From Halopseudomonas aestusnigri (lineage in GTDB: Bacteria; Pseudomonadota; Gammaproteobacteria; Pseudomonadales; Pseudomonadaceae): 64,000 nucleotides of DNA. The position numbers were made by a program, and so were the translations under genes. The stretch's first letter is position 1. The number at the start of each line of letters is the position of its first letter. The notes beneath the pieces are model-generated. The model worked only from the letters and a program-made list of their open reading frames with translations, ran no database searches and had not been told where the DNA came from. The stretch lies in assembly GCF_002197985.1 (NCBI RefSeq), contig NZ_NBYK01000001.1, positions 379,023 through 443,022 on the forward strand, read 5' to 3'. Positions 33,363-41,106 of this stretch are shown in pieces.

Positions 33363-33851
33363 CTAGTTCAGACCCAGATGTTTCAGCGGCAGTTCGGTGC
33401 TGGCGATGATCTGATTCAGTACAAAGCTGGAGCGGACGCTGGAAACCCCCTCGATACGGGTCAGCGTACCCAGCAGCAGTTGCTGGTAGTGCTCCATGTC
33501 CGGGACGACGACGCGCAGGTGGTAGTCGGCGTCCATTCCGGTCACCAGGCAACAGTCCAGCACTTCAGGGCACTGGCTGATGACTTTCTCGAAACCGGCG
33601 AAGCGCTCCGGGGTGTGGCGGTCCATGCCAATCATCACGAAGGCTGTCAGCTTGAGGTCGAGCTTGGCCGGATCCAGCAGCGCTACCTGGCGCCGAATCA
33701 GTCCGCTTTCTTCCAGCGCTTTCACCCGGCGCGAACAGGGCGAAGGCGACAGGCCAATCCGTTCTGCCAGCTCCTGGTTGCTGATGCGGGCATCGTGCTG
33801 CAGGGCGGCGAGAATCTTCAGATCATAGCGATCCAGGTCGAGATTATTCAT
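33363..33851 (-). CDS. Lrp/AsnC-family transcriptional regulator
   Basis: 162 aa with an N-terminal winged helix-turn-helix (ISNQELAERIGLSPSPCSRRVKALE) and a C-terminal RAM ligand-binding domain (about residues 70-150). Members respond to amino acids and often control divergent genes. Here no divergent coding gene follows, and an AT-rich region (33852-33960) precedes it. The target is unknown. It is not DadR-like in sequence. Confidence 0.9.
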   Translation of the reverse strand: MNNLDLDRYDLKILAALQHDARISNQELAERIGLSPSPCSRRVKALEESGLIRRQVALLDPAKLDLKLTAFVMIGMDRHTPERFAGFEKVISQCPEVLDCCLVTGMDADYHLRVVVPDMEHYQQLLLGTLTRIEGVSSVRSSFVLNQIIASTELPLKHLGLN

Positions 33852-34114
33852 GGCGATTTTCTCAATTGCGCGTTTTTATGTATTTTTAGTTAATTATTGC
33901 TGATGTCGCAAGATTATGTGCAAAAACAGGTAATTTATTTCCCGAAGATAGGGATATTATTTTCACCAGATTCAGCCGAAGCCGATCGTCCAGACCGCTT
34001 CGTCCACAAGGCGAAACGGGGCCACAGCATCCAGAAGGTGTGAGGCCAGTCGGTTACCCAGCCCACGAGGCACGGGAGCAAAGGCATCATCCCAAGAGGA
34101 TGGAGGAGGACGTA
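33852..34114 (+). other. intergenic region with a possible small transcript
   Basis: No credible protein gene was found. The first 110 bases are AT-rich and look like a promoter region for the Lrp-type gene and perhaps for rightward transcription. The next 150 bases are GC-rich and run into a strong terminator at 34115-34153. The stretch CAAGAGGATGGAGGAGGACG has several GGA motifs. A small RNA of about 150-190 bases ending at the terminator is possible, but I recognise no family. Confidence 0.3.
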
Positions 34115-34153
34115 AAAAGGCGAGCTGCCCTGCAGGCAGCTCGCCTTTTTTTG
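34115..34153. terminator. strong bidirectional Rho-independent terminator
   Basis: GGCGAGCTGCC (34120-34130) pairs perfectly with GGCAGCTCGCC (34136-34146) around a 5-base loop. It is flanked by A5 on the left and T7 on the right, so it can terminate in both directions. It would end leftward transcription of the cation-efflux operon and any rightward transcript from 33960. Confidence 0.9.
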
Positions 34154-34210
34154 TTTGCAGTCTGAAGGCTGCGGGCTTGTCCATAGATCAGCCGCTTGCT
34201 CAAACTTATG

Positions 34211-34248
34211 GCTTCCAGCTTCCAGCTTCCAGCTTCCAGCTTCCAGCT
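34211..34248. repeat. heptamer tandem repeat, five copies of GCTTCCA
   Basis: Five perfect head-to-tail copies of GCTTCCA (34211-34245) plus a partial GCT lie 6 bases after the end of the cation-efflux gene. They do not encode part of it. The repeat is a candidate variable-number locus. Confidence 0.9.
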
Positions 34249-34254
34249 GGTGGT

Positions 34255-35136
34255 CTACGCCGGATCCTTGTGAACCAGCACGTCGGCCTGCGGGAAGCGC
34301 TCGACAATTGCCAGCCGAACCTGCTCGCCACGCGCGTGGGCGTCGGCCAGAGTCAGAGTAGCGGGTAACTCAAGATGCAGCTGCATGAACCAGTGCTGGC
34401 CGGACTCGCGGGTGCGCAGCTCGTGTACGTCGATGACGTCCGGCACCGCTCGGGCAATGCGCAGGGCCTCGGCGCGCACTTCGTCCGGCAGCTCGTGGTC
34501 CATCAGAATCTGAATCGCATCCAGTCCGATACGTACCGCGCCGTAGCCAATGAAGAGCGCAATGCCCAGACCAAATAGCGCGTCGGCCCGCTGAATGCCG
34601 AACTGGGCCAGCAGCAGCGCAACGATGATGCTCAGATTCAGCAGCAGGTCAGACTTGTAGTGCAGTGAGTCGGCACCAACGGCGGTGGAGTTGGTGCGGG
34701 CGATAACGTGCTTCTGGATCGCGAGCAGTGCAAGGGTTGCGATGATCGAAAAGACCATGACGGCAATGCCGGCCCAGGCGGCTTCCAGCGGTTCGGGGTG
34801 AAGCAGGCGGTTGATGCCCTGCAGCAACACCAGCACGGCCGAGCCGGTGATGAAGGCCGACTGTGCCAGGCCCGCCAGCGCCTCGGCCTTGCCGTGGCCG
34901 AAACGGTGTTCCTTGTCGGCGGGTTTGAGCGCATAGGCCACCGCAAACAGGTTGATGGTCGACGCCGCGGCGTCCATCAGTGAGTCGATCAGGCCGGCCA
35001 GCAGGCTGACTGAGCCGGTGGTCAGCCAAACGGTAGCCTTCAGCGCGATCAGCACCAGCGCCACGCCGACCGAGGCGCGGGTAGCCAGTCGCAGCAGCCG
35101 GGCGCGCTCTTCTCCCATTGCGTGCGGTTTGCTCAT
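34255..35136 (-). CDS. cation diffusion facilitator (FieF/YiiP-like)
   Basis: 293 aa CDF transporter that exchanges divalent cations (Zn, Fe or Cd type) for protons. It has about six membrane segments. The transport-site residues match YiiP: the Asp pair in IDSLMDAAAS, and His and Asp in ADSLHYKSD. HRFGHGKAEALAG is also typical. A cytoplasmic C-terminal domain follows. It shares one base with the upstream lipoprotein gene. Confidence 0.9.
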   Translation of the reverse strand: MSKPHAMGEERARLLRLATRASVGVALVLIALKATVWLTTGSVSLLAGLIDSLMDAAASTINLFAVAYALKPADKEHRFGHGKAEALAGLAQSAFITGSAVLVLLQGINRLLHPEPLEAAWAGIAVMVFSIIATLALLAIQKHVIARTNSTAVGADSLHYKSDLLLNLSIIVALLLAQFGIQRADALFGLGIALFIGYGAVRIGLDAIQILMDHELPDEVRAEALRIARAVPDVIDVHELRTRESGQHWFMQLHLELPATLTLADAHARGEQVRLAIVERFPQADVLVHKDPA

Positions 35137-35552
35137 CAGCCACGCCCCGTCAGTTGCAACTTTGCCAACTGAGTGGTTGAGTCGGCCTTGATCTGGCGGG
35201 CCTGTGCCAGCGGCAAGTCCTTCCCCAGCTCTTGCTTGAGAATGTGCTGCAGCGCGGCGGTATCGACCCGGCCATCAGCATCGACTGCCTGCTGCAATGT
35301 CTCTGGTGCCACGCTGTATTTGCCGCCCGGCAGATAAATGGCGCCGGTGGTGAAGTCGATGCCGAAGGCGATAAGCCCCGGGATGATAAAAATCAGCAGG
35401 CCAATACCATTGAGAATGGCCACGCCTGGGTCAATCTGGCCGCTTATCTGGCCTCGGCGCTCGGGGTAGAAGATGGTGCCGCAGGCACTGAGTTGTGTGA
35501 TCAGTGCGCCGCAGAGGATGGCGGCAGACAGCGATTTGAGACGGCTATTCAC
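35136..35552 (-). CDS. conserved lipoprotein upstream of the CDF transporter
   Basis: 138 aa with a lipoprotein signal ending LSAC and mature sequence CGTIFYPERRGQISGQIDPG, a pattern I recall as a conserved pseudomonad hypothetical lipoprotein. A hydrophobic segment (ILNGIGLLIFIIPGLIAFGI) follows the lipid anchor. The start is a GTG at 35552. In-frame starts farther up (to 35828) overlap divergent hrpB and were rejected. Function unknown. Confidence 0.75.
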   Translation of the reverse strand: MNSRLKSLSAAILCGALITQLSACGTIFYPERRGQISGQIDPGVAILNGIGLLIFIIPGLIAFGIDFTTGAIYLPGGKYSVAPETLQQAVDADGRVDTAALQHILKQELGKDLPLAQARQIKADSTTQLAKLQLTGRG

Positions 35553-35667
35553 GGAGCAGGACTCACGATAGAGGGTTGAACCAGCCGCACTAGCATAGCG
35601 GTCGCCCGGAGTGACGGAAAGCCCGAGCTCGCTATAATGCCGGCTCATCTCAATCAGCTCAGGCGCC

Positions 35668-38205
35668 ATGAACGATCTGCCCGTCTCCCGGATTTTGCCC
35701 GAACTCAAACAGGCCCTTGCCGGCCAGCATTCGGTCGTCCTGCAGGCGCCGCCCGGTGCCGGTAAGACCTCACTGGTGCCGCTGGCGCTGCTTGAGTGCG
35801 GCTGGCTGGCCGGGCAGAAGATCATCATGCTGGAGCCGCGTCGGCTGGCGGCCAGAGCGGCTGCCGAGCGACTGGCCGAGCTGCTGGGTGAGCCGGTGGG
35901 GCAGACGGTAGGCTATCGCATCCGGCTGGAAAGCAAGGTCAGCGCGGCGACACGCTTAGAGGTGGTCACCGAAGGGATTCTGCAGCGGATGTTGCAGGAC
36001 GATCCGGAGCTGCCAGGCGTTGGCGTGGTGATCTTCGACGAGTTCCACGAGCGCAGCCTGGATGCCGATCTGGGGTTGGCTCTCTGTGTGCAGACCCAGC
36101 AATACCTGCGCGACGATCCGCCGCTGCGCCTGCTGGTCATGTCGGCGACGCTCGACGCCGAGGGCGTCAGCCGCCTGTTGGACGACGCGCCGATCATCAC
36201 CAGTCAGGGCCGTCAGTATCCGGTGGACATTCGTTACGGCGCACCGGCAACCCTGGGACGCTCGAATGATGCCGAGGTGGTACAGACCGTGCTGCGCGCG
36301 CTGGACGACGAGCGCGGCAGCGTGCTGGTGTTTCTGCCGGGCATGGCCGAGATCCGCCGGGTGCTGGCGCGGCTGGAGGAGGTGCTGGGCGGCCAGACGA
36401 ACGTGCTGCTTACTCCGCTGTTTGGCGATCTGGATCTGGCGGCCCAGCGCCGCGCGATTGCGCCGGCTCCTGCGGGCAAGCGCAAAATCGTGCTGGCGAC
36501 CGCCATCGCCGAGACCAGTCTGACCATCGAGGGCATTAGCGTGGTGGTGGATGCCGGCCTGTCCCGTGAGGCGGCGTTTGATCCGCTGTCGGGCATGAGC
36601 GCATTGCAGACCCGTCGAGTATCGCGCGCCGCTGCCGAGCAGCGCGCCGGCCGTGCCGGCCGTCTGGAACCCGGTGTCTGCTACCGGCTGTGGTCTGCCC
36701 AGCAGCACGAGCAGCTGGCGGCGCAGCGTGATGCCGAGATGCTGCAGGCGGATCTCGCCCCACTGGCGCTGCAGCTGGCGCAGTGGGGCGTACAACAGCC
36801 TGATGAACTGGTCTGGCTGGATCCGCCCCCGGCTGCTGCACTGGAGCAGGGGCGTGAGCTGCTGGAACGGCTCGGTGCCTTGCAGCGCGACGGTGCCAAC
36901 TGGCAGTTGACTGACCACGGGCGGGTGCTGGCTGGCTTGCCGATGCATCCACGGCTAGCGCATATGCTGGTTGAAGGGCGGCGGCTTGGCCTGGCTGAGC
37001 TGGCAGCGCGTATTGCTGCGGTGATTGATGAGCGCGACCTGCTGCGCCGCGCCGACAACGCCGATCTCAGTGCGCGGCTGGCACTGTTCGATGATCCGCG
37101 GGGTGCCGATGTTGATCGCGCGGCGCTGCAACGCGCCAAGCGGCTGGTTGACCAATGGACGCGACTGTCGAATCGGCTGCCGGCCAGCGACCGGGTCAGC
37201 GACCCGCAGCATGATGACTGGCACGGCGTGCTGCTGGCGCTGGCCTACCCGGATCGCATCGCTCAGCGACGTGGCGCGGCCGGCTCCGACTATCGTCTGG
37301 CCAATGGCCGTTCAGCCGGGTTTGCCGAGGTCGACCGACTGCAGCAATCGGCGTGGTTGGCGGTGGCGGCTTTGGGCGGGCAGGGCGGTCAGCGTCAGGC
37401 GCGGATTTTTGTGGCTGCCGAGCTTAATATGGAGCGCCTGCTGGCGGTTGAACCGGCGCTGCTGAGTGAGCGCGACACCCTGGAGTGGGATAGCCGCAGT
37501 GAAACCCTGCTGGCCGAGCGGCAGCAGCGCATTGGCGAGCTGATCTGGCAGCGCAAGGCGCTGCCGCAGGTGGCACCGGAACTACGCCAGCGCGCACTCT
37601 GTGATGTGGTACGGCGCCAGGGTATCAATCTGCTGCCGTGGAAGCCGGAGCAGCGGCAATGGCAGGCGCGGGTGCAGTTGCTGCGTGAGCTGGATCTGGC
37701 GAAGGGCAATGATAGCCGCTGGCCGGACCTGTCGGATGAGGCCTTGCTCGCTACCCTGGAAGACTGGCTGGCGCCTTATCTGGACAAGGTCAACCGGCTC
37801 GCGCATTTCGCCAACCTGGAGCTGGGCAATATTCTCGCCGGGCTGCTGCCCTGGCCATTGCCAAAGGAACTGGACGAGCAGGCGCCGACCCACTGGACGG
37901 TGCCGACCGGCTCACGGATGCGTATCGACTACAGCGAGACGCCGCCGGTGCTTGCGGTGCGTCTGCAGGAGATGTTCGGCAGTGCCGATACTCCGCGTAT
38001 CGCCGGCGGTCGGCAGGCGCTCAAATTGCATCTGCTGTCGCCGGCCCAACGCCCGGTGCAGGTGACCCAGGATCTGGCCGGCTTCTGGCAGGGCAGTTAT
38101 GCCGAGGTGAAGAAAGACATGAAGGGCCGCTACCCCAAGCACTACTGGCCGGATGACCCGTTACAGGCCGAGCCAACCCGCCGGGCCAAGCCGCGCGGTA
38201 CTTGA
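35668..38205 (+). CDS. hrpB: ATP-dependent RNA helicase HrpB
   Basis: 845 aa DEAH-type helicase. Walker A is PPGAGKTSLVPL, the DExH box appears as IFDEFHERSLDADL, SAT motif III is VMSATLDAEG, and motif VI is QRAGRAGR. The HA2 and HrpB C-terminal domains follow. The length is typical. HrpB helicases are widespread in proteobacteria with poorly known roles. It is divergent from the lipoprotein and CDF pair. Confidence 0.95.
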   Translation: MNDLPVSRILPELKQALAGQHSVVLQAPPGAGKTSLVPLALLECGWLAGQKIIMLEPRRLAARAAAERLAELLGEPVGQTVGYRIRLESKVSAATRLEVVTEGILQRMLQDDPELPGVGVVIFDEFHERSLDADLGLALCVQTQQYLRDDPPLRLLVMSATLDAEGVSRLLDDAPIITSQGRQYPVDIRYGAPATLGRSNDAEVVQTVLRALDDERGSVLVFLPGMAEIRRVLARLEEVLGGQTNVLLTPLFGDLDLAAQRRAIAPAPAGKRKIVLATAIAETSLTIEGISVVVDAGLSREAAFDPLSGMSALQTRRVSRAAAEQRAGRAGRLEPGVCYRLWSAQQHEQLAAQRDAEMLQADLAPLALQLAQWGVQQPDELVWLDPPPAAALEQGRELLERLGALQRDGANWQLTDHGRVLAGLPMHPRLAHMLVEGRRLGLAELAARIAAVIDERDLLRRADNADLSARLALFDDPRGADVDRAALQRAKRLVDQWTRLSNRLPASDRVSDPQHDDWHGVLLALAYPDRIAQRRGAAGSDYRLANGRSAGFAEVDRLQQSAWLAVAALGGQGGQRQARIFVAAELNMERLLAVEPALLSERDTLEWDSRSETLLAERQQRIGELIWQRKALPQVAPELRQRALCDVVRRQGINLLPWKPEQRQWQARVQLLRELDLAKGNDSRWPDLSDEALLATLEDWLAPYLDKVNRLAHFANLELGNILAGLLPWPLPKELDEQAPTHWTVPTGSRMRIDYSETPPVLAVRLQEMFGSADTPRIAGGRQALKLHLLSPAQRPVQVTQDLAGFWQGSYAEVKKDMKGRYPKHYWPDDPLQAEPTRRAKPRGT

Positions 38206-38269
38206 GCCGCGCACTAAATCAGCACATCCCTTACAATGCGCCCCTTTGCACCAGTCAGCGGAGAGCCCG

Positions 38270-39289
38270 ATGGACAATACCAGCCAGATACTTGAGCGCA
38301 GCGCCGAGCTGTTCAGCGGTCAGCGCCTGCTGCTGGTCAATCCGCCGGCGGACGGCCTGACCCGCAGCCTGTCGGCCGACTGGACACTCTGGTGCTGGGA
38401 CTACGCCAGCAGCCGCGGATTGGCTGGCGCGCTGCCGGAAGAGCGGCTGGTGTTCTCTCACCTGTGTCCGCAGGTCGATGATCTGGATGCTGCGATTCTG
38501 GTCATGCCCAAGGCGATCGAGCGCGCCGAGTATGCGCTGGCGCAGATGGTGCCGTTGCTGGCGCAGGGCAAGCCGGTCTATCTGGTTGGCGAAAAGAAGG
38601 GCGGCATTACCCGGGCGGAAAAACTGCTGGGCCGCTATGGAGCGCATCCGGAGAAACTTGATTCGGCGCGGCATTGTCAGCTCTGGCGGGTGATCGTCGA
38701 TCAGCCGGTTGCGCCATTCCTGCTGGAAGACTGGCGGCAGCAGTACGAGTTGAGGTTTGACGATCAGCCGCTGCAACTGGTCAGCCTGCCGGGTGTGTTC
38801 AGTCATGGCCGGCTGGACGAGGGCAGCGAGCTGTTGCTGGCCGAGCAGCGGCCGCTGCCGGCCGGCCGGGTGCTGGATTTTGGCTGTGGCTCCGGCGTGC
38901 TGTCGCTGGTCATGGCGCGGCGTAACCCGGGTTGCCGGTTTGAACTGGTCGATATCGATGCGCTAGCCATTTACTGCGCGCGGCAGTCGCTGGCGCTCAA
39001 CGGTGTCGAGGCCGAGGTGCATGCCTCTGACGGGCTGAGTGACGTGCACGGCCGCTTTTCCGCGGTTATCAGCAACCCGCCGTTTCATACCGGTATCCGT
39101 CAGGACACCAGCATCGCCGAACGCTTCTTCGAGCAGGTGACCCGTAACCTGCAGCCGGGAGGAGAGTTGCGCATCGTTGCCAACGGCTTTTTGCGTTACC
39201 CGCCGCTGATCGAGGAGCACATTGGGCCCTGTCAGGTGTTGCGTGAGAACAACCGGTTCAAGGTCTACTCGGCGGTCGCGCCGGGTTGA
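38270..39289 (+). CDS. rsmC: 16S rRNA m2G1207 methyltransferase RsmC
   Basis: 339 aa two-domain methyltransferase with a degenerate N-terminal half and a catalytic C-terminal half. The AdoMet motif is VLDFGCGSGVLSL and the catalytic motif is ISNPPFHTG. The ATG at 38270 follows GGAGAG. The longer frame from 38153 overlaps hrpB and is not conserved. Confidence 0.94.
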   Translation: MDNTSQILERSAELFSGQRLLLVNPPADGLTRSLSADWTLWCWDYASSRGLAGALPEERLVFSHLCPQVDDLDAAILVMPKAIERAEYALAQMVPLLAQGKPVYLVGEKKGGITRAEKLLGRYGAHPEKLDSARHCQLWRVIVDQPVAPFLLEDWRQQYELRFDDQPLQLVSLPGVFSHGRLDEGSELLLAEQRPLPAGRVLDFGCGSGVLSLVMARRNPGCRFELVDIDALAIYCARQSLALNGVEAEVHASDGLSDVHGRFSAVISNPPFHTGIRQDTSIAERFFEQVTRNLQPGGELRIVANGFLRYPPLIEEHIGPCQVLRENNRFKVYSAVAPG

Positions 39290-39319
39290 TTCAGCCGGCC
39301 TTTGCCGTTATATTTGCGC

Positions 39320-39455
39320 CCGTCTTAGGGGAGTAGCCTCTGCGCAAGCGCCTGCTTGCACCGGCAAACGTCAACATAATTGATCCGCAGATCATGGCGT
39401 TTGCGACCCTCCACCGCTCAATGCGGTATCGGGTTTGACGAGACCTTTGACACGC
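39320..39455 (+). ncRNA. yybP-ykoY manganese riboswitch
   Basis: The leader of the GDT1-type transporter contains both conserved loops of this Mn(II)-sensing family: AGGGGAGTAGC near 39327 and TTGACGAGACCTTTGAC at 39435-39451. They are separated by hairpin arms. GTC(TTA)GG at the 5' end can pair with CCTTTGAC to close P1. Downstream, GACACGCGAC (39449-39458) can pair with GTCGTGTGTC (39480-39489), and GAGGGCGGG (39467-39475) with CCCGCCCTC (39504-39512). These look like alternative stems of the expression platform. Confidence 0.88.
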
Positions 39456-39466
39456 GACCACCAGCC

Positions 39467-39512
39467 GAGGGCGGGGGTAGTCGTGTGTCAATGGAACCGT
39501 AATCCCGCCCTC
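39467..39512 (+). promoter_or_regulatory. riboswitch expression-platform stem next to the start codon
   Basis: A perfect 9-bp stem, GAGGGCGGG with CCCGCCCTC, ends 13 bases before the GTG start and abuts the weak Shine-Dalgarno (GGA at 39517-39519). Its left arm lies in the loop of the alternative 10-bp stem (39449-39458 with 39480-39489), so the two should exclude each other. Which one forms with Mn bound was not determined. Confidence 0.6.
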
Positions 39513-39525
39513 CTTTGGAAACTCC

Positions 39526-40113
39526 GTGGAAGCTTTTTTCGTATCGAGCGGGATCGTCACGCTGGCTGAGATCGGCGACAAGACCCAACTGCTGGCACTG
39601 CTGCTGGCGGCGCGTTTTCGCCGGCCGTGGCCAATCATCTGGGGCATTCTGGTGGCGACTGTGGCCAATCACGCGATGGCCGGTGCCATCGGCCAACTGG
39701 TTGCCGACTACCTGAACGACACCTGGCAGCACGCGATTCTTGCTGTGTCGTTTCTGGCGGTTGCCGCCTGGACGTTGATTCCCGACAAACTGGATGAAGA
39801 CGACGCGCCACCGGTTGGGCGTTATGGCGCGTTTGTTGCGACCGTCATTGCTTTCTTCCTCGCGGAGATGGGTGACAAGACCCAGATCGCAACGGTGGTG
39901 CTGGCTGCGCAATTCGATGCCTACGTCTGGGTAGTTCTGGGCACGACCGTTGGCATGCTGCTGGCCAACGTACCGGTGGTGATTTTGGGTAATGTCGCGG
40001 CAGAGCGCCTGCCGCTGACCCTGATCCGCCGCATTACCGCCCTGGCCTTCCTGCTGCTGGGGTTGTACTCGGCGTGGCTGCTGGTGCAGCCGATGCTGAC
40101 AACGGCGGGCTGA
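39526..40113 (+). CDS. GDT1/TMEM165-family manganese exporter (UPF0016)
   Basis: 195 aa with about six membrane segments in two halves, each carrying the family motif E-x-G-D-K-T (AEIGDKTQ and AEMGDKTQ). Bacterial relatives (MneA/MntX type) export Mn(II), which fits the manganese riboswitch in the leader. The start is the GTG at 39526. An ATG at 39491 hits a stop after three codons. Confidence 0.92.
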   Translation: MEAFFVSSGIVTLAEIGDKTQLLALLLAARFRRPWPIIWGILVATVANHAMAGAIGQLVADYLNDTWQHAILAVSFLAVAAWTLIPDKLDEDDAPPVGRYGAFVATVIAFFLAEMGDKTQIATVVLAAQFDAYVWVVLGTTVGMLLANVPVVILGNVAAERLPLTLIRRITALAFLLLGLYSAWLLVQPMLTTAG

Positions 40114-40114
40114 G

Positions 40115-41056
40115 TCAGGCGCCGTTGACGATACGGTTGCGGCCCTGCTGCTTGGCCTGATACAGGCTGCGATCCACGGCGTCGAGGAAGGCCCGTGGGT
40201 CGTCATGCTGACCAGGCAGAATGGTGCCAATGCCCATACTGACAGTCAGAATCTGGCCCGCCTCCGAGTTGGCGTGGGGAATCTGCTCCTTGAAAATCAG
40301 CGAGCGGCAACGCTCTGCCACGCGCTCGGCAGCCTTGGCGTCGGTCTCCGGCAGTACCAGTACGAACTCTTCACCGCCGTAGCGGGCAAAGAAATCGCGC
40401 GAACGTGCTGCGGCGCCACTCAATGCCTGGGCAACCCGTTTAAGGCAGTCGTCGCCGCTGATATGACCGTAGTGGTCGTTGTACTGCTTGAAGTAGTCGA
40501 TATCGAGCAGAATGACCGACAGCGGCTGGCCGTTGCGCCGGGCATTGGTCCATTCCAGCTGCAGAATGGAGTCGAACATGCGACGATTGGCGGCGCCGGT
40601 CAGGCCATCCTTGAAAGACAGCTCCTCCAGTTCCTTTTGCAGGGTTTTCAGGCGTTCTTCGGTTTTCTTGCGCTCGCTGATGTCGAACATGAAGCCGATG
40701 AGGGCCTCAACCTCGCCATCCTCGTCACGTACTACATGAACCACGTCGCGAATCCACACGTACTCACCGTCGGCAGTGAGTGCACGGTAGTCGGCTTCGT
40801 GATCGGTTCCGGCCTGGGACTGGGAGATGCAGAAGTTCACTACCCACTCGCGGTCCTCCGGATGCATGCGGTTGGCCCAGTCGTCGGCGCTGATCCAGCT
40901 GTCCTGTGTCCAGCCCAGCAGGTGTTCTATCTGCGGGCCGATGTAGGCGAAGGTCATGGTCTTCCAGTCGATCTTCCAGGGAATGGCCTTGGTTGATTCG
41001 AGCAGCGTCTTATAGACCGCGCTGTCGTGGGCTATCTCGGTGGCGATGTCGCTCAT
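40115..41056 (-). CDS. PAS-GGDEF diguanylate cyclase
   Basis: 313 aa soluble protein with an N-terminal PAS/PAC domain (about 25-140) and a C-terminal GGDEF domain (about 150-313). The active-site motif is RYGGEEF. An RxxD inhibitory site (RSRD) sits five residues upstream, so it is predicted to make cyclic di-GMP with product feedback. The PAS ligand is unknown. It converges with the Mn exporter, 1 base apart. Confidence 0.93.
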   Translation of the reverse strand: MSDIATEIAHDSAVYKTLLESTKAIPWKIDWKTMTFAYIGPQIEHLLGWTQDSWISADDWANRMHPEDREWVVNFCISQSQAGTDHEADYRALTADGEYVWIRDVVHVVRDEDGEVEALIGFMFDISERKKTEERLKTLQKELEELSFKDGLTGAANRRMFDSILQLEWTNARRNGQPLSVILLDIDYFKQYNDHYGHISGDDCLKRVAQALSGAAARSRDFFARYGGEEFVLVLPETDAKAAERVAERCRSLIFKEQIPHANSEAGQILTVSMGIGTILPGQHDDPRAFLDAVDRSLYQAKQQGRNRIVNGA

Positions 41057-41106
41057 ACCCGTATCCTGTTGACGTTTTTTTGTTCAGTGCTGAATGTAAG
41101 CATGCT

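Noticed and set aside
34085-34112. RsmY/RsmZ small RNA
   Set aside because: A few GGA motifs are present, but I do not recognise the overall sequence or the repeated GGA hairpin loops of these RNAs.
33972-34184. 70-codon minus-strand frame
   Set aside because: It begins beyond the terminator and reads through the hairpin. No Shine-Dalgarno or homology was recognised.
39491-39502. ATG as start of the GDT1-type gene
   Set aside because: ATG GAA CCG TAA stops after three codons, and the family N-terminus begins at the GTG at 39526.
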